Assembly: GCF_039540575.1 (NCBI RefSeq)
Contig: NZ_BAABFC010000001.1
Coordinates: forward strand, 372,001-436,000
Length of the DNA stretch: 64,000 nt
Reading direction: 5' to 3'
Origin: Pseudaeromonas paramecii
GTDB lineage: Bacteria > Pseudomonadota > Gammaproteobacteria > Enterobacterales > Aeromonadaceae
The notes below the pieces were generated by a model. The model was not told where the DNA came from. It did no database searches and saw only the letters and a program-made list of their open reading frames with translations. Both the position numbers and the translations under genes were made by a program. This document shows, one piece after another, positions 56,654 to 64,000 of this stretch. Position 1 is the first letter of the stretch. Each line of letters begins with the position of its first letter.

Positions 56654-58404
56654 AGAAGAGATCCACGGCGCGCAATTGGCACAACACCCAATATGGACTG
56701 AATTGGGATGAGGCGATGGTTGTCGATCTATTCTGTGGCGGCGGCGGAGCCAGCACGGGCCTTGAAATGGGCCTGCGCCGCCCGGTGGATCTCTGCATCA
56801 ACCACAACCCTGCTGCCATCAGCATGCATAAGGCCAACCACCCAGGTGCTGAGCATCTGGAAACCGATATCCGTGGCGTTTGCACCATCGAGGCAACCAA
56901 AGGCAGGCCGGTATGGTGGCTACATGCCTCACCTGATTGCACCCATCACAGCCAAGCTGCCGGCGGCCAGCCGCGGAAGAAGGCCATTCGCGATCTGGGC
57001 TGGATTGTTGCTCGCTGGGCAGGCAAGAAGTCCCCCAGGGTGATCAGCATGGAAAACGTGCGCCAGATGATGCACTGGGGGCCTCTCATCGCCAAGCGTG
57101 ATAAGGAAACTGGGCGCGTCATCAAGCTGGTAGAGGATGACGGCAAGATCACAAAGCAAGTGGCCGCGCCTGGTGAGCGGGTACCGGTACAGCAGCAGTT
57201 CCTGATCCCTGATCCTCGCTACATGGGCAGAACCTGGCGGCGTTTTGTGTCCACACTGGAGAGCATGGGCTATCAGGTAGAAACCTGCGTCTCACCAGCG
57301 GCTAATGCTGGGGCACCAACAACCCGCGAACGGCTCTACATGATCGCCCGCAATGATGGCCTCCCAATTACATGGCGGCCTCCGCAGTACCATGAAGCAC
57401 CAAAAAAAGGTCAGAAGCGCTGGCGACCAGTTGCCGATGTTATCGACTGGTCAATCCCCTGCCCGAGCATATTCCTCACCAAGGAGCAGGCCAGGGAGTT
57501 TCGGGTCAAGCGCCCCCTGGCCGATGCCACGCTCAAGCGGATTGCTATCGGTATCGAGCGTTATGTGCTGGGCACCGCCGAGCCATTCATCGTGGAGCTT
57601 GCGAACTGGTCAGGGCTTGGCGTCAATCCAACATCCGAACCACTCCGCACTATCACCGGCTATCCCAAAGGCGGGGCATTTGCTGTTTGTTCGCCGGTAA
57701 TCGCTCTGCAGTTTGGGGCATCTATTGGCCACTCGATCACTGCTCCACTGGGCACGATTACCGCAGGTGGCGGCGGCAAGAGCCAGTTGGTCGCTCCGGT
57801 TATGGTCCAGGCCAATGGCGGCTTTAATGCCACCCCTGCCCATCCGGTCACCAGGCCTGCGACAACCATCACGACCACCGGGAGCCAACAGCAGCTGGTA
57901 ACGGCAATGCTGGCCCACCTGCGCAACAACATGGACTGCAGTGGCGTAGACGGCCCCATGCCGGTTATCACCGCCGGCGGCCAACACCATGCCGTTATTG
58001 AGGCATCACTGACCGGCCTCTCCCCAGAGCACGAAGCCGGAGCCCTGCGCGTCGCTGCATTTCTGATGCAGTACTACAGCAATGGCGGGCAGTGGTCAGC
58101 AGCAGATAAGCCACTCAACACGATCACGACAAAGGATCGGATGGCGCTGGTAACTGTCATCTATCAGGGGCAGCCCTATGTGATTGTCGATATCGGCCTA
58201 CGCATGCTGTCGCCACGAGAGCTGTATCGGGCACAGGGGTTCCCGGATGACTACATCATTGCCCATGGCCACGACGGACGCCGTTTCACCATTGCTGAAC
58301 AAGTAAAAATGGTTGGCAACTCCGTCAGCCCACTTCCACTGGCCGCAATGGCTGAGGACAACGACCCCTGGCGGACGCCGCAAAGTCAGGAAGCGGCAGC
58401 CTAA
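56650..58404 (+). CDS. C5-cytosine DNA methyltransferase
   Basis: A 584-residue enzyme. Motif I is VVDLFCGGGG (24-33), the catalytic cysteine C97 lies in SPDCTHHS (in place of the usual PCQxFS), and motif VI is ENV (135-137). Residues about 315-490 hold repeated units with a TIT or VIT core (EPLRTITGYP, PLGTITAGGG, PATTITTTGS, PMPVITAGGQ, PLNTITTKDR) that probably form the target-recognition part. The C-terminus has GFPDDYI and MVGNSVSP, motifs IX-X. It should methylate phage or host DNA and resist restriction. It precedes the DndC-like gene. Confidence 0.92.
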   Translation: MKKRSTARNWHNTQYGLNWDEAMVVDLFCGGGGASTGLEMGLRRPVDLCINHNPAAISMHKANHPGAEHLETDIRGVCTIEATKGRPVWWLHASPDCTHHSQAAGGQPRKKAIRDLGWIVARWAGKKSPRVISMENVRQMMHWGPLIAKRDKETGRVIKLVEDDGKITKQVAAPGERVPVQQQFLIPDPRYMGRTWRRFVSTLESMGYQVETCVSPAANAGAPTTRERLYMIARNDGLPITWRPPQYHEAPKKGQKRWRPVADVIDWSIPCPSIFLTKEQAREFRVKRPLADATLKRIAIGIERYVLGTAEPFIVELANWSGLGVNPTSEPLRTITGYPKGGAFAVCSPVIALQFGASIGHSITAPLGTITAGGGGKSQLVAPVMVQANGGFNATPAHPVTRPATTITTTGSQQQLVTAMLAHLRNNMDCSGVDGPMPVITAGGQHHAVIEASLTGLSPEHEAGALRVAAFLMQYYSNGGQWSAADKPLNTITTKDRMALVTVIYQGQPYVIVDIGLRMLSPRELYRAQGFPDDYIIAHGHDGRRFTIAEQVKMVGNSVSPLPLAAMAEDNDPWRTPQSQEAAA

Positions 58405-58423
58405 GTCCTTAATCGGAGGCACC

Positions 58424-60157
58424 ATGAGACACCTAATCGATGAGGCTGTGATGCCTCTTATCGAGTGGCTTCGTGATGGTTATTCACTGTGTATTTCGCT
58501 GAGCTGGGGAAAGGACAGTACCGCCGTGCTGATCCTGGCGCTGGAGGCCATCCGCCAAGCCAAGCAACAGGGCATAACTGTGCCACAGTGCTTTGCCATC
58601 ACCAGCGACACCACAGTGGAAAATCCAGCCCTGGAAGTGTTCTTCGAGACCATGGCCGGCGAACTGGAGCGCTACTGCGCTGTGAATCAGATCCCGGTCC
58701 AGTACATCAAGGTCGAGCCGCCGATGACGGCCTCATTCTTCTATGTGACGGTGGGACGCGGCAAGCTGCCACGGTATCCAGGCATGAGCCGTGACTGCTC
58801 ACAGGACTGGAAGATCCACCCCATCATCCGCCAGAAAAAGGCACTGGCCGGCACCGAGGCCAATAAGATCATCAGTCTGGTTGGCACCCGCTTTAGCGAG
58901 TCAGAAGAACGCGAACAGCGAATGATGGAGCGTGGCGACGAGGCAGGGAAAATTCTCACCAACCCTGATGGCGACCTTTACGCTGTCCCCATCGCCGACT
59001 GGGACGAAGTTGACGTCTGGACTCTCTTTCGCAAATGCGACCAGCGCCTTGGTAACCACCTGCTCACCAGCTTCACCAGACACTTTGATGACTTGGTGCT
59101 GCTCTACAAGGATGCCAACGGTGGCTGCGTCAGCGGCATGGCAGATAAGCAGCTTAACAGTGCGGCCTGCGGCGCTCGGTTCGGTTGCTGGGCATGTGTG
59201 GCAACCGGTGACCGAGACAAGTCACTGCAGGCCATGATTGAGAATGACCGCGACCAGTACGGTTACCTCAAGCCAATCGCCGATCTGCGCGACTGGTTGT
59301 TCACCATCCGTTGGGATATGTCCACTCGGGAGTGGCTTGGCCGCTCAGTCGATCCAGATACGGGGCATGTGGTGCTGCAGCCAGACTACTTCAACCTGGA
59401 GACGCGCCGCCGGCTGCTGCGCTACATGCTGACGATTGATGCTGACGAATGTGCCTGGGCCGACAAGCACAATGACGGCTTCCCCCGTTTTCAGCTGGTT
59501 CAGCCATGGCAGTTGGTGGCCATCGACTTCATCTGGTCCATCTACCGGGATGCCAGGCATGCGTTTAGTGCGCTCAGTGAATACTACGACATTCACTGCT
59601 GCGGACGGCGTCACTACCCGCCAATGCGCCCACCGGTGGATAAGGTCACCGTGCCGAAGCGTCGCTGGTTTAAACCGCCACAGGGTATCGAACCACCACA
59701 TGGTATAGGCGGACTCACCGACCCGGCGATCATGCATGCCCAGCGACACGCAGGCGCCATCCTGCCAGTCATAACTGACCGGGTATCTGGACAGGCCAAA
59801 GAGGTGATGGCGTTTGATACCGGCAAAGAGATGGACATAGACCGCACCGAGGCGCTGCTTTGGCTTGAGCACTTTATCAGTCACCCAATCGCTATCGACT
59901 GCACCGGGTACGACCCGCAAGAAGCCATCAAGTTCTATCTGCACCACAAGATAGTCAAATTCAGCAAGGGCCAGCCGGCCGCCATGGATGAAATCATCCA
60001 GCGATCTGAGATGTGGGATCGTCTCCAGCTACAGCTCAACGTGCCTGATATCCAGGCCTACGTTATGGAGCACTCCATCTCCGATGACGAGCACAACATG
60101 CTCAAAGGCGTCATCCCATCAGAGTTTCAATTCGACCTCTTTCGCGAATACGCATAA
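58424..60157 (+). CDS. DndC/PAPS-reductase-like protein
   Basis: A 577-residue protein starting at 58424 after GGAGG. The ATP-pyrophosphatase P-loop is SWGKDS (27-32). Four cysteines fit an iron-sulfur site: C125 (SRDCSQDW), C249, C255 and C258 (AACGARFGCWAC). This is the pattern of DndC, the sulfur-insertion enzyme of DNA phosphorothioation, and of phage PAPS-reductase-like relatives. DndA, B, D and E are not in the window. The C-terminal 200 residues are unassigned. Placed after a cytosine methylase, it may take part in DNA modification, but phage DndC-like proteins have no settled function. Confidence 0.85.
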   Translation: MRHLIDEAVMPLIEWLRDGYSLCISLSWGKDSTAVLILALEAIRQAKQQGITVPQCFAITSDTTVENPALEVFFETMAGELERYCAVNQIPVQYIKVEPPMTASFFYVTVGRGKLPRYPGMSRDCSQDWKIHPIIRQKKALAGTEANKIISLVGTRFSESEEREQRMMERGDEAGKILTNPDGDLYAVPIADWDEVDVWTLFRKCDQRLGNHLLTSFTRHFDDLVLLYKDANGGCVSGMADKQLNSAACGARFGCWACVATGDRDKSLQAMIENDRDQYGYLKPIADLRDWLFTIRWDMSTREWLGRSVDPDTGHVVLQPDYFNLETRRRLLRYMLTIDADECAWADKHNDGFPRFQLVQPWQLVAIDFIWSIYRDARHAFSALSEYYDIHCCGRRHYPPMRPPVDKVTVPKRRWFKPPQGIEPPHGIGGLTDPAIMHAQRHAGAILPVITDRVSGQAKEVMAFDTGKEMDIDRTEALLWLEHFISHPIAIDCTGYDPQEAIKFYLHHKIVKFSKGQPAAMDEIIQRSEMWDRLQLQLNVPDIQAYVMEHSISDDEHNMLKGVIPSEFQFDLFREYA

Positions 60158-60179
60158 CCACCACACCAGGAGACACCAC

Positions 60180-60443
60180 ATGAACCAGATCACCCCTCTG
60201 GCGGCCAAGTTTCGCCGCCTGCGCGAGCACCTTGGCAAGTCCCGCCCGGCCTTTGCCGAAATGCTGGGCATCCCACCGACCACGCTCAAGAACTACGAGC
60301 TGGGCTACCGGGAAGCAATACCGGCCAGCTTGCTTCTCACCATCTACAACAAGCCGGAGCTGGCCAACTATGCCAACTACCTGCTGGACGACGCCAAGCC
60401 GCTGGACACCCTGGGCATCATGGATATGCAGGAGGCGGCATGA
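60180..60443 (+). CDS. Small HTH regulator, 87 aa
   Basis: Starts at 60180 after CCAGGAGACACCACA. An HTH of the XRE kind is visible (LAAKFRRLREHLGKSRPAFAEMLGIPPTTLKNYELGYREAIPASLL). It may tune the right operon. The upstream sequence is nearly the same as that ahead of 45974-46363, pointing to a shared initiation region. It overlaps the next gene by four bases. Confidence 0.75.
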   Translation: MNQITPLAAKFRRLREHLGKSRPAFAEMLGIPPTTLKNYELGYREAIPASLLLTIYNKPELANYANYLLDDAKPLDTLGIMDMQEAA

Positions 60444-60739
60444 GTCGTTATAGAAAAGGGATCCTGTATATCCGCCGCATGCGCCAGGGTGATCAGGCTG
60501 ACAGCTGGCTCACCGCTGTGCAAATGGCGGCAAAGGAGATGATCAGCAAGAAGCACAAACGCAAGCCACCTATGGTGCTGGTGCGCCATGGGTTCGATTC
60601 TGATGCCGTAATGGATGTTGACTACTCAAAGCGCGACCTGGAAAACCGGATCTTCGGAAAAGGTGCCGGATCCAACGTGGGCGGCAATCGCTTCAAGCGG
60701 ATTGCCCGTCGGTGGAAAGTGAAGCAGGAGGCAGCATGA
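60440..60739 (+). CDS. Basic hypothetical protein, 99 aa
   Basis: Very basic (RYRKGILYIRRMRQG, KKHKRKPPMVLVRHGF, NRFKRIARRWKVKQEAA), so nucleic-acid binding is plausible. Coupled by overlaps to both neighbours. No family recognised. Confidence 0.6.
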   Translation: MSRYRKGILYIRRMRQGDQADSWLTAVQMAAKEMISKKHKRKPPMVLVRHGFDSDAVMDVDYSKRDLENRIFGKGAGSNVGGNRFKRIARRWKVKQEAA

Positions 60740-61278
60740 ACAGCTACAAGGTGACAAACCCAGCCGTTATCGCCATCTATGAGCAGATGATGGACCAGGT
60801 GCGAGCCCTGAAGGCCGAGGCGCTGGCCTTCGCGGAGAAGTTTGACGCCAAACCTTGCTACTGCAATGAGGTAAGCCAGTTCAGATTCTCCGGCCTGATC
60901 CTGACTGAATATCACCAGCGAGCTGATGCGGTCCTTTGGACATATCCTGCTCGGTGTGGAGGGACAAGCTGGCCGCGCCGCTCACTCAAGAAGCGGCCAG
61001 CGTGGAGCCAGGAGGACTTCGCCGCCAAGAAGGCCGAGCTTGCCGAGCTGCAACGGGCCTACGAGGAAGCCTGGCCGGTCATCGACAAGGTTGACCGAGA
61101 TCCGCTTTGGGATGCCATCGGCACCAGTTGGGGTGAGCTGGCATTTTCCGGCATAAGCCTCTTCTTTGTCGATGGCGAACTCTACCTATCCACCCGCTTG
61201 GAGCTGAAGAACTGCACCGAGATCCTTGGGTCCGAGTACACCGCTGCGGAAAAGCGCATGATGGAGAAGGCAGCATGA
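60736..61278 (+). CDS. Hypothetical protein, 180 aa
   Basis: Start chosen at 60736 (MNSYKVTNPAVIAIYEQMMDQVRALK), with AGGAGG ahead. Alpha-helical first half with cysteines (KPCYCNEVSQF), then a KRPAWSQEDFAAKKAELAELQRAYEEAWPVI segment and a beta-containing end. No family recognised. Overlaps the next gene by four bases. Confidence 0.65.
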   Translation: MNSYKVTNPAVIAIYEQMMDQVRALKAEALAFAEKFDAKPCYCNEVSQFRFSGLILTEYHQRADAVLWTYPARCGGTSWPRRSLKKRPAWSQEDFAAKKAELAELQRAYEEAWPVIDKVDRDPLWDAIGTSWGELAFSGISLFFVDGELYLSTRLELKNCTEILGSEYTAAEKRMMEKAA

Positions 61279-61886
61279 CTGACAGATATTTCGCATTCGA
61301 CCCTGACTCAGGGTTTGAAACATTCAAAACAGAACAAGCGGCCATCGAGTTTGCGAGTGACACCATAGATGAATATCGAGAGGTTTCAGAGGATGGATGG
61401 CCTGAAGAGGTGGAGCAGGTTTGCTGGGGTGAAATCAGACAGCTCTCTAAAAAGGTAAAAGAGCGCCCGGCGCCTCCAGGTAGCGATTATGACTGTATCT
61501 GCGACTATGAACTCGGTGACGTGCTTGGTAGTCAAGATGTACCGATTGGACAGCGCGACGAGCTCTTGAATGCCATCACCGGCATGACGGCCATGCTGAA
61601 AAACCACGAGTGGGCCGACCTGCTGTCCACCATCCCAGAGGTGGCGGACCTGGATGTGGCGATCACCAGCTTGGTGAACTGCCGGCAGCGCATGAAGGAG
61701 CAGCGTGACGAGCTGCTGGCGGCACTTGTGGCAGTGCAGGCGGTGGCCAACAACAGCCAAGGCATTGCCGGCTGGCACCTGAATGGCGACTTAGCCGGCT
61801 GGGATGAGCTGTTGCCTGAAGTCGGTATGGCAATTGCCAATGTAACAGGCGGTGGGGCATGCACTACGACGCCGACAACGCCATAA
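61275..61886 (+). CDS. Hypothetical protein, 203 aa
   Basis: Acidic N-terminal half (DPDSGFETFKTEQAAIEFASDTIDEYREVSEDGWP, with EQVCWGEIRQLSKKVKERP), a pattern common in Ea22-like or eaD-like phage early proteins, and a helical second half (LVNCRQRMKEQRDELLAALVAVQAVANNSQG). It ends in a low-complexity ACTTTPTTP overlapping the next gene by 28 bases. Function unknown. Confidence 0.65.
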   Translation: MTDRYFAFDPDSGFETFKTEQAAIEFASDTIDEYREVSEDGWPEEVEQVCWGEIRQLSKKVKERPAPPGSDYDCICDYELGDVLGSQDVPIGQRDELLNAITGMTAMLKNHEWADLLSTIPEVADLDVAITSLVNCRQRMKEQRDELLAALVAVQAVANNSQGIAGWHLNGDLAGWDELLPEVGMAIANVTGGGACTTTPTTP

Positions 61887-62077
61887 CCACTCTGGCCAGG
61901 CAGTGCAACGCCGAGTGCCAGGCAGCCACGGCTGGGGCAAAACCCAGCCAGTACCCTACCCTGACCCAGCCCATCATCGACAAATTCGCCCACCAAGCAT
62001 CGCTCTACGGTCTGAGCCGGCAACGGCTCAAGTACCGCATGGGGGTGCTCAATGGGGTCTTTCCTGAGAAGGGGTGA
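61859..62077 (+). CDS. Small hypothetical protein, 72 aa
   Basis: GGTGGGG lies just ahead of the ATG at 61859. The protein (MHYDADNAITTLARQCNAECQAATAG, then IIDKFAHQASLYGLSRQRLKYRMGV) has a helical C-terminus of DNA-binding character. No family recognised. Overlaps the preceding gene by 28 bases. Confidence 0.6.
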   Translation: MHYDADNAITTLARQCNAECQAATAGAKPSQYPTLTQPIIDKFAHQASLYGLSRQRLKYRMGVLNGVFPEKG

Positions 62078-62117
62078 TGGTGGACAATGGATGAGTGGTG
62101 CATAAGGGGCAAACAGA

Positions 62118-62534
62118 ATGTATGCAGTCAGCATAACCGGTGACACAGCCATCATTTCCATGGATGAGAACGGCAGATACCAAACTGTCGTCCTGGCCAT
62201 AAAGGCCGCCATTCGGGCTGCCATGGATGTTGAGATCACCGCCATTTCATTCGGAGAGCGGGCCTACTCGATTATCGACGAGTTTACTGGCGGCTTAAAA
62301 AACGACTCCGTCATCATCAAAGAAATCACTGGTGAAGTGGTTAAAGACACACCGCTATGGCGACGTTTTTTCGCCTTCGCATTTTCCAAGGTGCAAGGCG
62401 CCTACTATGACTGGCGGTTTTCCAACAATAATTCCACCGGGGCTGAAGGACCGACATCTAAGCGTCGAGGTATATGGTGCCCCAGCAACAGAAACGCTGA
62501 CTGGTATTACTATTCCAAAAGCAGACGCCGATAA
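62118..62534 (+). CDS. Hypothetical protein, 138 aa
   Basis: Begins MYAVSITGDTAIISMDENGRYQTVVLAIKAAIRAAMDVEI after AAGGGG. Alpha/beta front half, basic and Asn-rich end (SKRRGIWCPSNRNADWYYYSKSRRR). Slightly lower GC than its neighbours. No family recognised; it is separated from the flanking genes by small gaps and may be a late insertion in the operon. Confidence 0.55.
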   Translation: MYAVSITGDTAIISMDENGRYQTVVLAIKAAIRAAMDVEITAISFGERAYSIIDEFTGGLKNDSVIIKEITGEVVKDTPLWRRFFAFAFSKVQGAYYDWRFSNNNSTGAEGPTSKRRGIWCPSNRNADWYYYSKSRRR

Positions 62535-62638
62535 TTACTGCACCCCGTGTGCATTCATTGAATATCAATCATCTCAATAGCGGCACTACGCCACCAGGCT
62601 GACCATGCCATCCTGTGCAAAACAGGAGGCCATCAGCC

Positions 62639-63079
62639 ATGCAACAAAACCCCCTCGATCTGCTGGATGAGCAGGACCGCAAGGAGCTTGAGCAGCTGCT
62701 GGCCGTCATCCACTCCCAAACCCTAAGCGCCGCAGCCAAACTTGAAGAGGTTGGCCGGCTGCTGGCCAAGCACGGCCTCATCATCGAAGCCCCCCGAACT
62801 GAACCCACCTGGAGCGCCAGTGAGCTGGCCAGCGAAATGGGCATCACCGCCCATGCCGTTGGCAGGCTGGCAACGCTGCACGGGCTCAAGGTGGCGGGCT
62901 TTGGTGAATGGCGGCTAGGCAAGGCGCCCAACGGAAAGCAGATCGAGACCTTTGTTTACAACGCAGCGGGCCGGGCCCGATTGCTTGAAATCATGGAGTC
63001 TCCCAATGACCAGTCTTGTTGTCAGCGAACAAGAGATCCAAGAGCTGACCGGGTACACCCGTCCGACGAAACAGCGTGA
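62639..63079 (+). CDS. Probable DNA-binding protein ahead of the integration genes
   Basis: A 146-residue protein starting at 62639 after CAGGAGG. The middle has a helix-turn-helix-like region (WSASELASEMGITAHAVGRLATLHGLK) followed by a wing (EWRLGKAPNGKQIETFVYN), like phage regulatory or antirepressor C-terminal domains. The last 25 residues overlap the DUF4224 gene out of frame. An excisionase role is possible given its position, though it is larger than most. Confidence 0.6.
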   Translation: MQQNPLDLLDEQDRKELEQLLAVIHSQTLSAAAKLEEVGRLLAKHGLIIEAPRTEPTWSASELASEMGITAHAVGRLATLHGLKVAGFGEWRLGKAPNGKQIETFVYNAAGRARLLEIMESPNDQSCCQRTRDPRADRVHPSDETA

Positions 63080-63215
63080 AGTTTTGGACAGGATGGGGAT
63101 CCGTTACACAGTTCGGCGTGACGGCCATATCCGGACAACCCGGGACTGGCTGGCAGGAACTGCAGCAACCAAGCCACCCACCGATGACAATTTCAACCTG
63201 GAGGCCCTGAGGTAA
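63006..63215 (+). CDS. DUF4224 protein paired with integrase (prophage B)
   Basis: A 69-residue homologue of the protein at 1584-1805: VSEQEIQELTGYTRPTKQREVLDRMGIRYTV, ending in FNLEALR. The stop overlaps the integrase start (GGTAATGG). Finding the same pair at both prophage ends, with visible sequence drift between them, shows the module is kept together. Confidence 0.85.
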   Translation: MTSLVVSEQEIQELTGYTRPTKQREVLDRMGIRYTVRRDGHIRTTRDWLAGTAATKPPTDDNFNLEALR

Positions 63216-64000
63216 TGGCCAGGACCAGAGCAAAAGAGACCGATAAGTGGATGCCGCCCCGGGTCTACATCAAGGGGCCATCCTTCGTTTTCCGCCCTGT
63301 TGGGGGCGGTTCAATCCGGCTGTGCGCGGCCACAGCCAAGCAGTCCGAGGTGTGGCAAGCATACGAGGCGCTGATCAACGAAGACGCCCATGGGTACAAG
63401 GTGAGCAAGCTGATCAGCGACTTCTTTGCATCAGCAGACTTCATTGAACTGTCCAAGACCACCCAGGCCGACTACCGCAAGAACAGCAAACCAGTTCTAT
63501 TGGTCTTTGGCGCAATGCAGGCCGATGCCGTGGAGCCACGGCACGTTCGGGCCTACATGGACAAGCGAGGGTTGAAAAGCCGGGTGCAGGCCAACCGAGA
63601 GAAGGCCTTTTTCTCCAGGGCATACCGCTGGGGCTATGAGCGTGGCAAGGTGAAGGGCAACCCCTGCAAGGGGGTGAAGCAGTTCAAGGAGCAGGCCCGC
63701 ACCCGCTATGTCACGGATCCCGAGTACCAGGCCGTGTACCAGGCCGCCCAGCCGGCGGTGAAGGTTGCCATGGAGATCAGCTACCTCTGTGCGGCCCGGA
63801 AAGGTGATGTGTTGACCATGCGTTGGGACCAGGTGCTTGAAGACGGGATCTTCATCCAGCAGGGCAAAACCGGCATCAAGCAGATCAAGCTGTTCTCCGA
63901 ACGGCTGCTTGAGGCAATCGCCATGGCCAGAGACTTGAGCAGGAACCAGCTTGGGGCCTATGTGGTGGTTAAGCCTGACGGTCACCCCTACACGGACAAC
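63215..64000 (+). CDS. int: Tyrosine integrase of prophage B, cut by the window end
   Basis: The first 262 residues of a second tyrosine integrase, continuing past 64000. It starts MARTRAKETDKWMPPRVYIKG; conserved blocks include VQANREKAFFSR, YERGKVKGNPCKGVKQF and the catalytic arginine in CAARKGDVLTMRW. The H, second H and Y of the active site lie beyond the window. I judge it about two-thirds identical to integrase A by eye. It should have inserted phage B next to A at tRNA-Leu; its attachment site must lie to the right of the window. Confidence 0.93.
   Translation, partial: MARTRAKETDKWMPPRVYIKGPSFVFRPVGGGSIRLCAATAKQSEVWQAYEALINEDAHGYKVSKLISDFFASADFIELSKTTQADYRKNSKPVLLVFGAMQADAVEPRHVRAYMDKRGLKSRVQANREKAFFSRAYRWGYERGKVKGNPCKGVKQFKEQARTRYVTDPEYQAVYQAAQPAVKVAMEISYLCAARKGDVLTMRWDQVLEDGIFIQQGKTGIKQIKLFSERLLEAIAMARDLSRNQLGAYVVVKPDGHPYTDN

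Noticed and set aside
1..64000. CRISPR array or insertion sequence
   Set aside because: No regularly spaced identical repeats and no transposase-like protein were seen; the TTTGCGCA boxes are too close and too short for CRISPR.

Overview
The window is almost entirely prophage DNA from a GC-rich Gammaproteobacterium. An Aeromonas-like host is my best guess from composition and gene style; no host housekeeping gene is present to confirm it. Two related prophages lie head to tail. Positions 1-2949 are the right end of prophage A (DNA-adenine methylase, SSB, DUF4224 protein, tyrosine integrase). They end at a 58-bp copy of the 3' half of a tRNA-Leu(UAA) gene, which is the attachment core. Prophage B starts there and runs past the right edge, where a second DUF4224-integrase pair, similar to but distinct from A's, is cut by the window end.

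Phage B is temperate and podovirus-like: it has a portal, an N4-gp56/DUF4043-type capsid protein, scaffold, adaptor, nozzle-like protein and internal ejection proteins, but no tape measure, sheath or baseplate genes. Layout: 2.9-5.9 kb, small accessory genes and a 620-bp AT-rich stretch without a gene. 5.97-39.9 kb, the leftward late operon read from right to left: secreted nuclease, holin, endolysin, spanin-like genes, terminase small subunit, an AT-rich membrane-protein cargo gene, RyR-domain protein, terminase large subunit, portal, SGNH-like protein, scaffold, capsid, head-tail genes, fibre, nozzle, lambda-J-like fibre, small ejection proteins and a 3000-residue polyvalent ejection protein. 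40.6-46.6 kb, the leftward early operon: Q-like antiterminator, nucleases, several very small genes, DnaB-type helicase, replication initiator and Cro. 46.7-50.4 kb, cI and a cargo cluster of partly AT-rich genes. 50.5-51.45 kb, a pL-like promoter/operator, a structured leader of about 800 nt without a convincing gene, and tRNA-Pro(UGG). 51.6-63.2 kb, the rightward operon: RecE-like exonuclease, RecT, coiled-coil proteins, C5-cytosine methylase, DndC/PAPS-reductase-like protein, small genes, DUF4224 protein and integrase.

The most striking non-annotated structure is a set of four near-identical promoter elements on the minus strand (-10 boxes at 15073, 23005, 31091 and 38851). Each has TTGnnn, exactly 17 bp, then TAGGAT with a conserved GCGT before the -10 box. 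Each is followed at once by one or two intrinsic terminators and then by a late module. They are spaced about 8 kb apart, and the gene upstream of the late operon encodes a zinc-finger Q-like antiterminator. I infer a distributed version of the lambda pR'-tR'-Q switch, in which Q-modified polymerase is loaded at four points of one late operon that carries about eleven intrinsic terminators.

CI and Cro probably act through CTAAG-containing sites at both the cI-cro gap and the pL-like promoter. Early rightward transcription would make recombination and DNA-modification enzymes; early leftward transcription would make replication proteins and then Q; Q would open the late operon.
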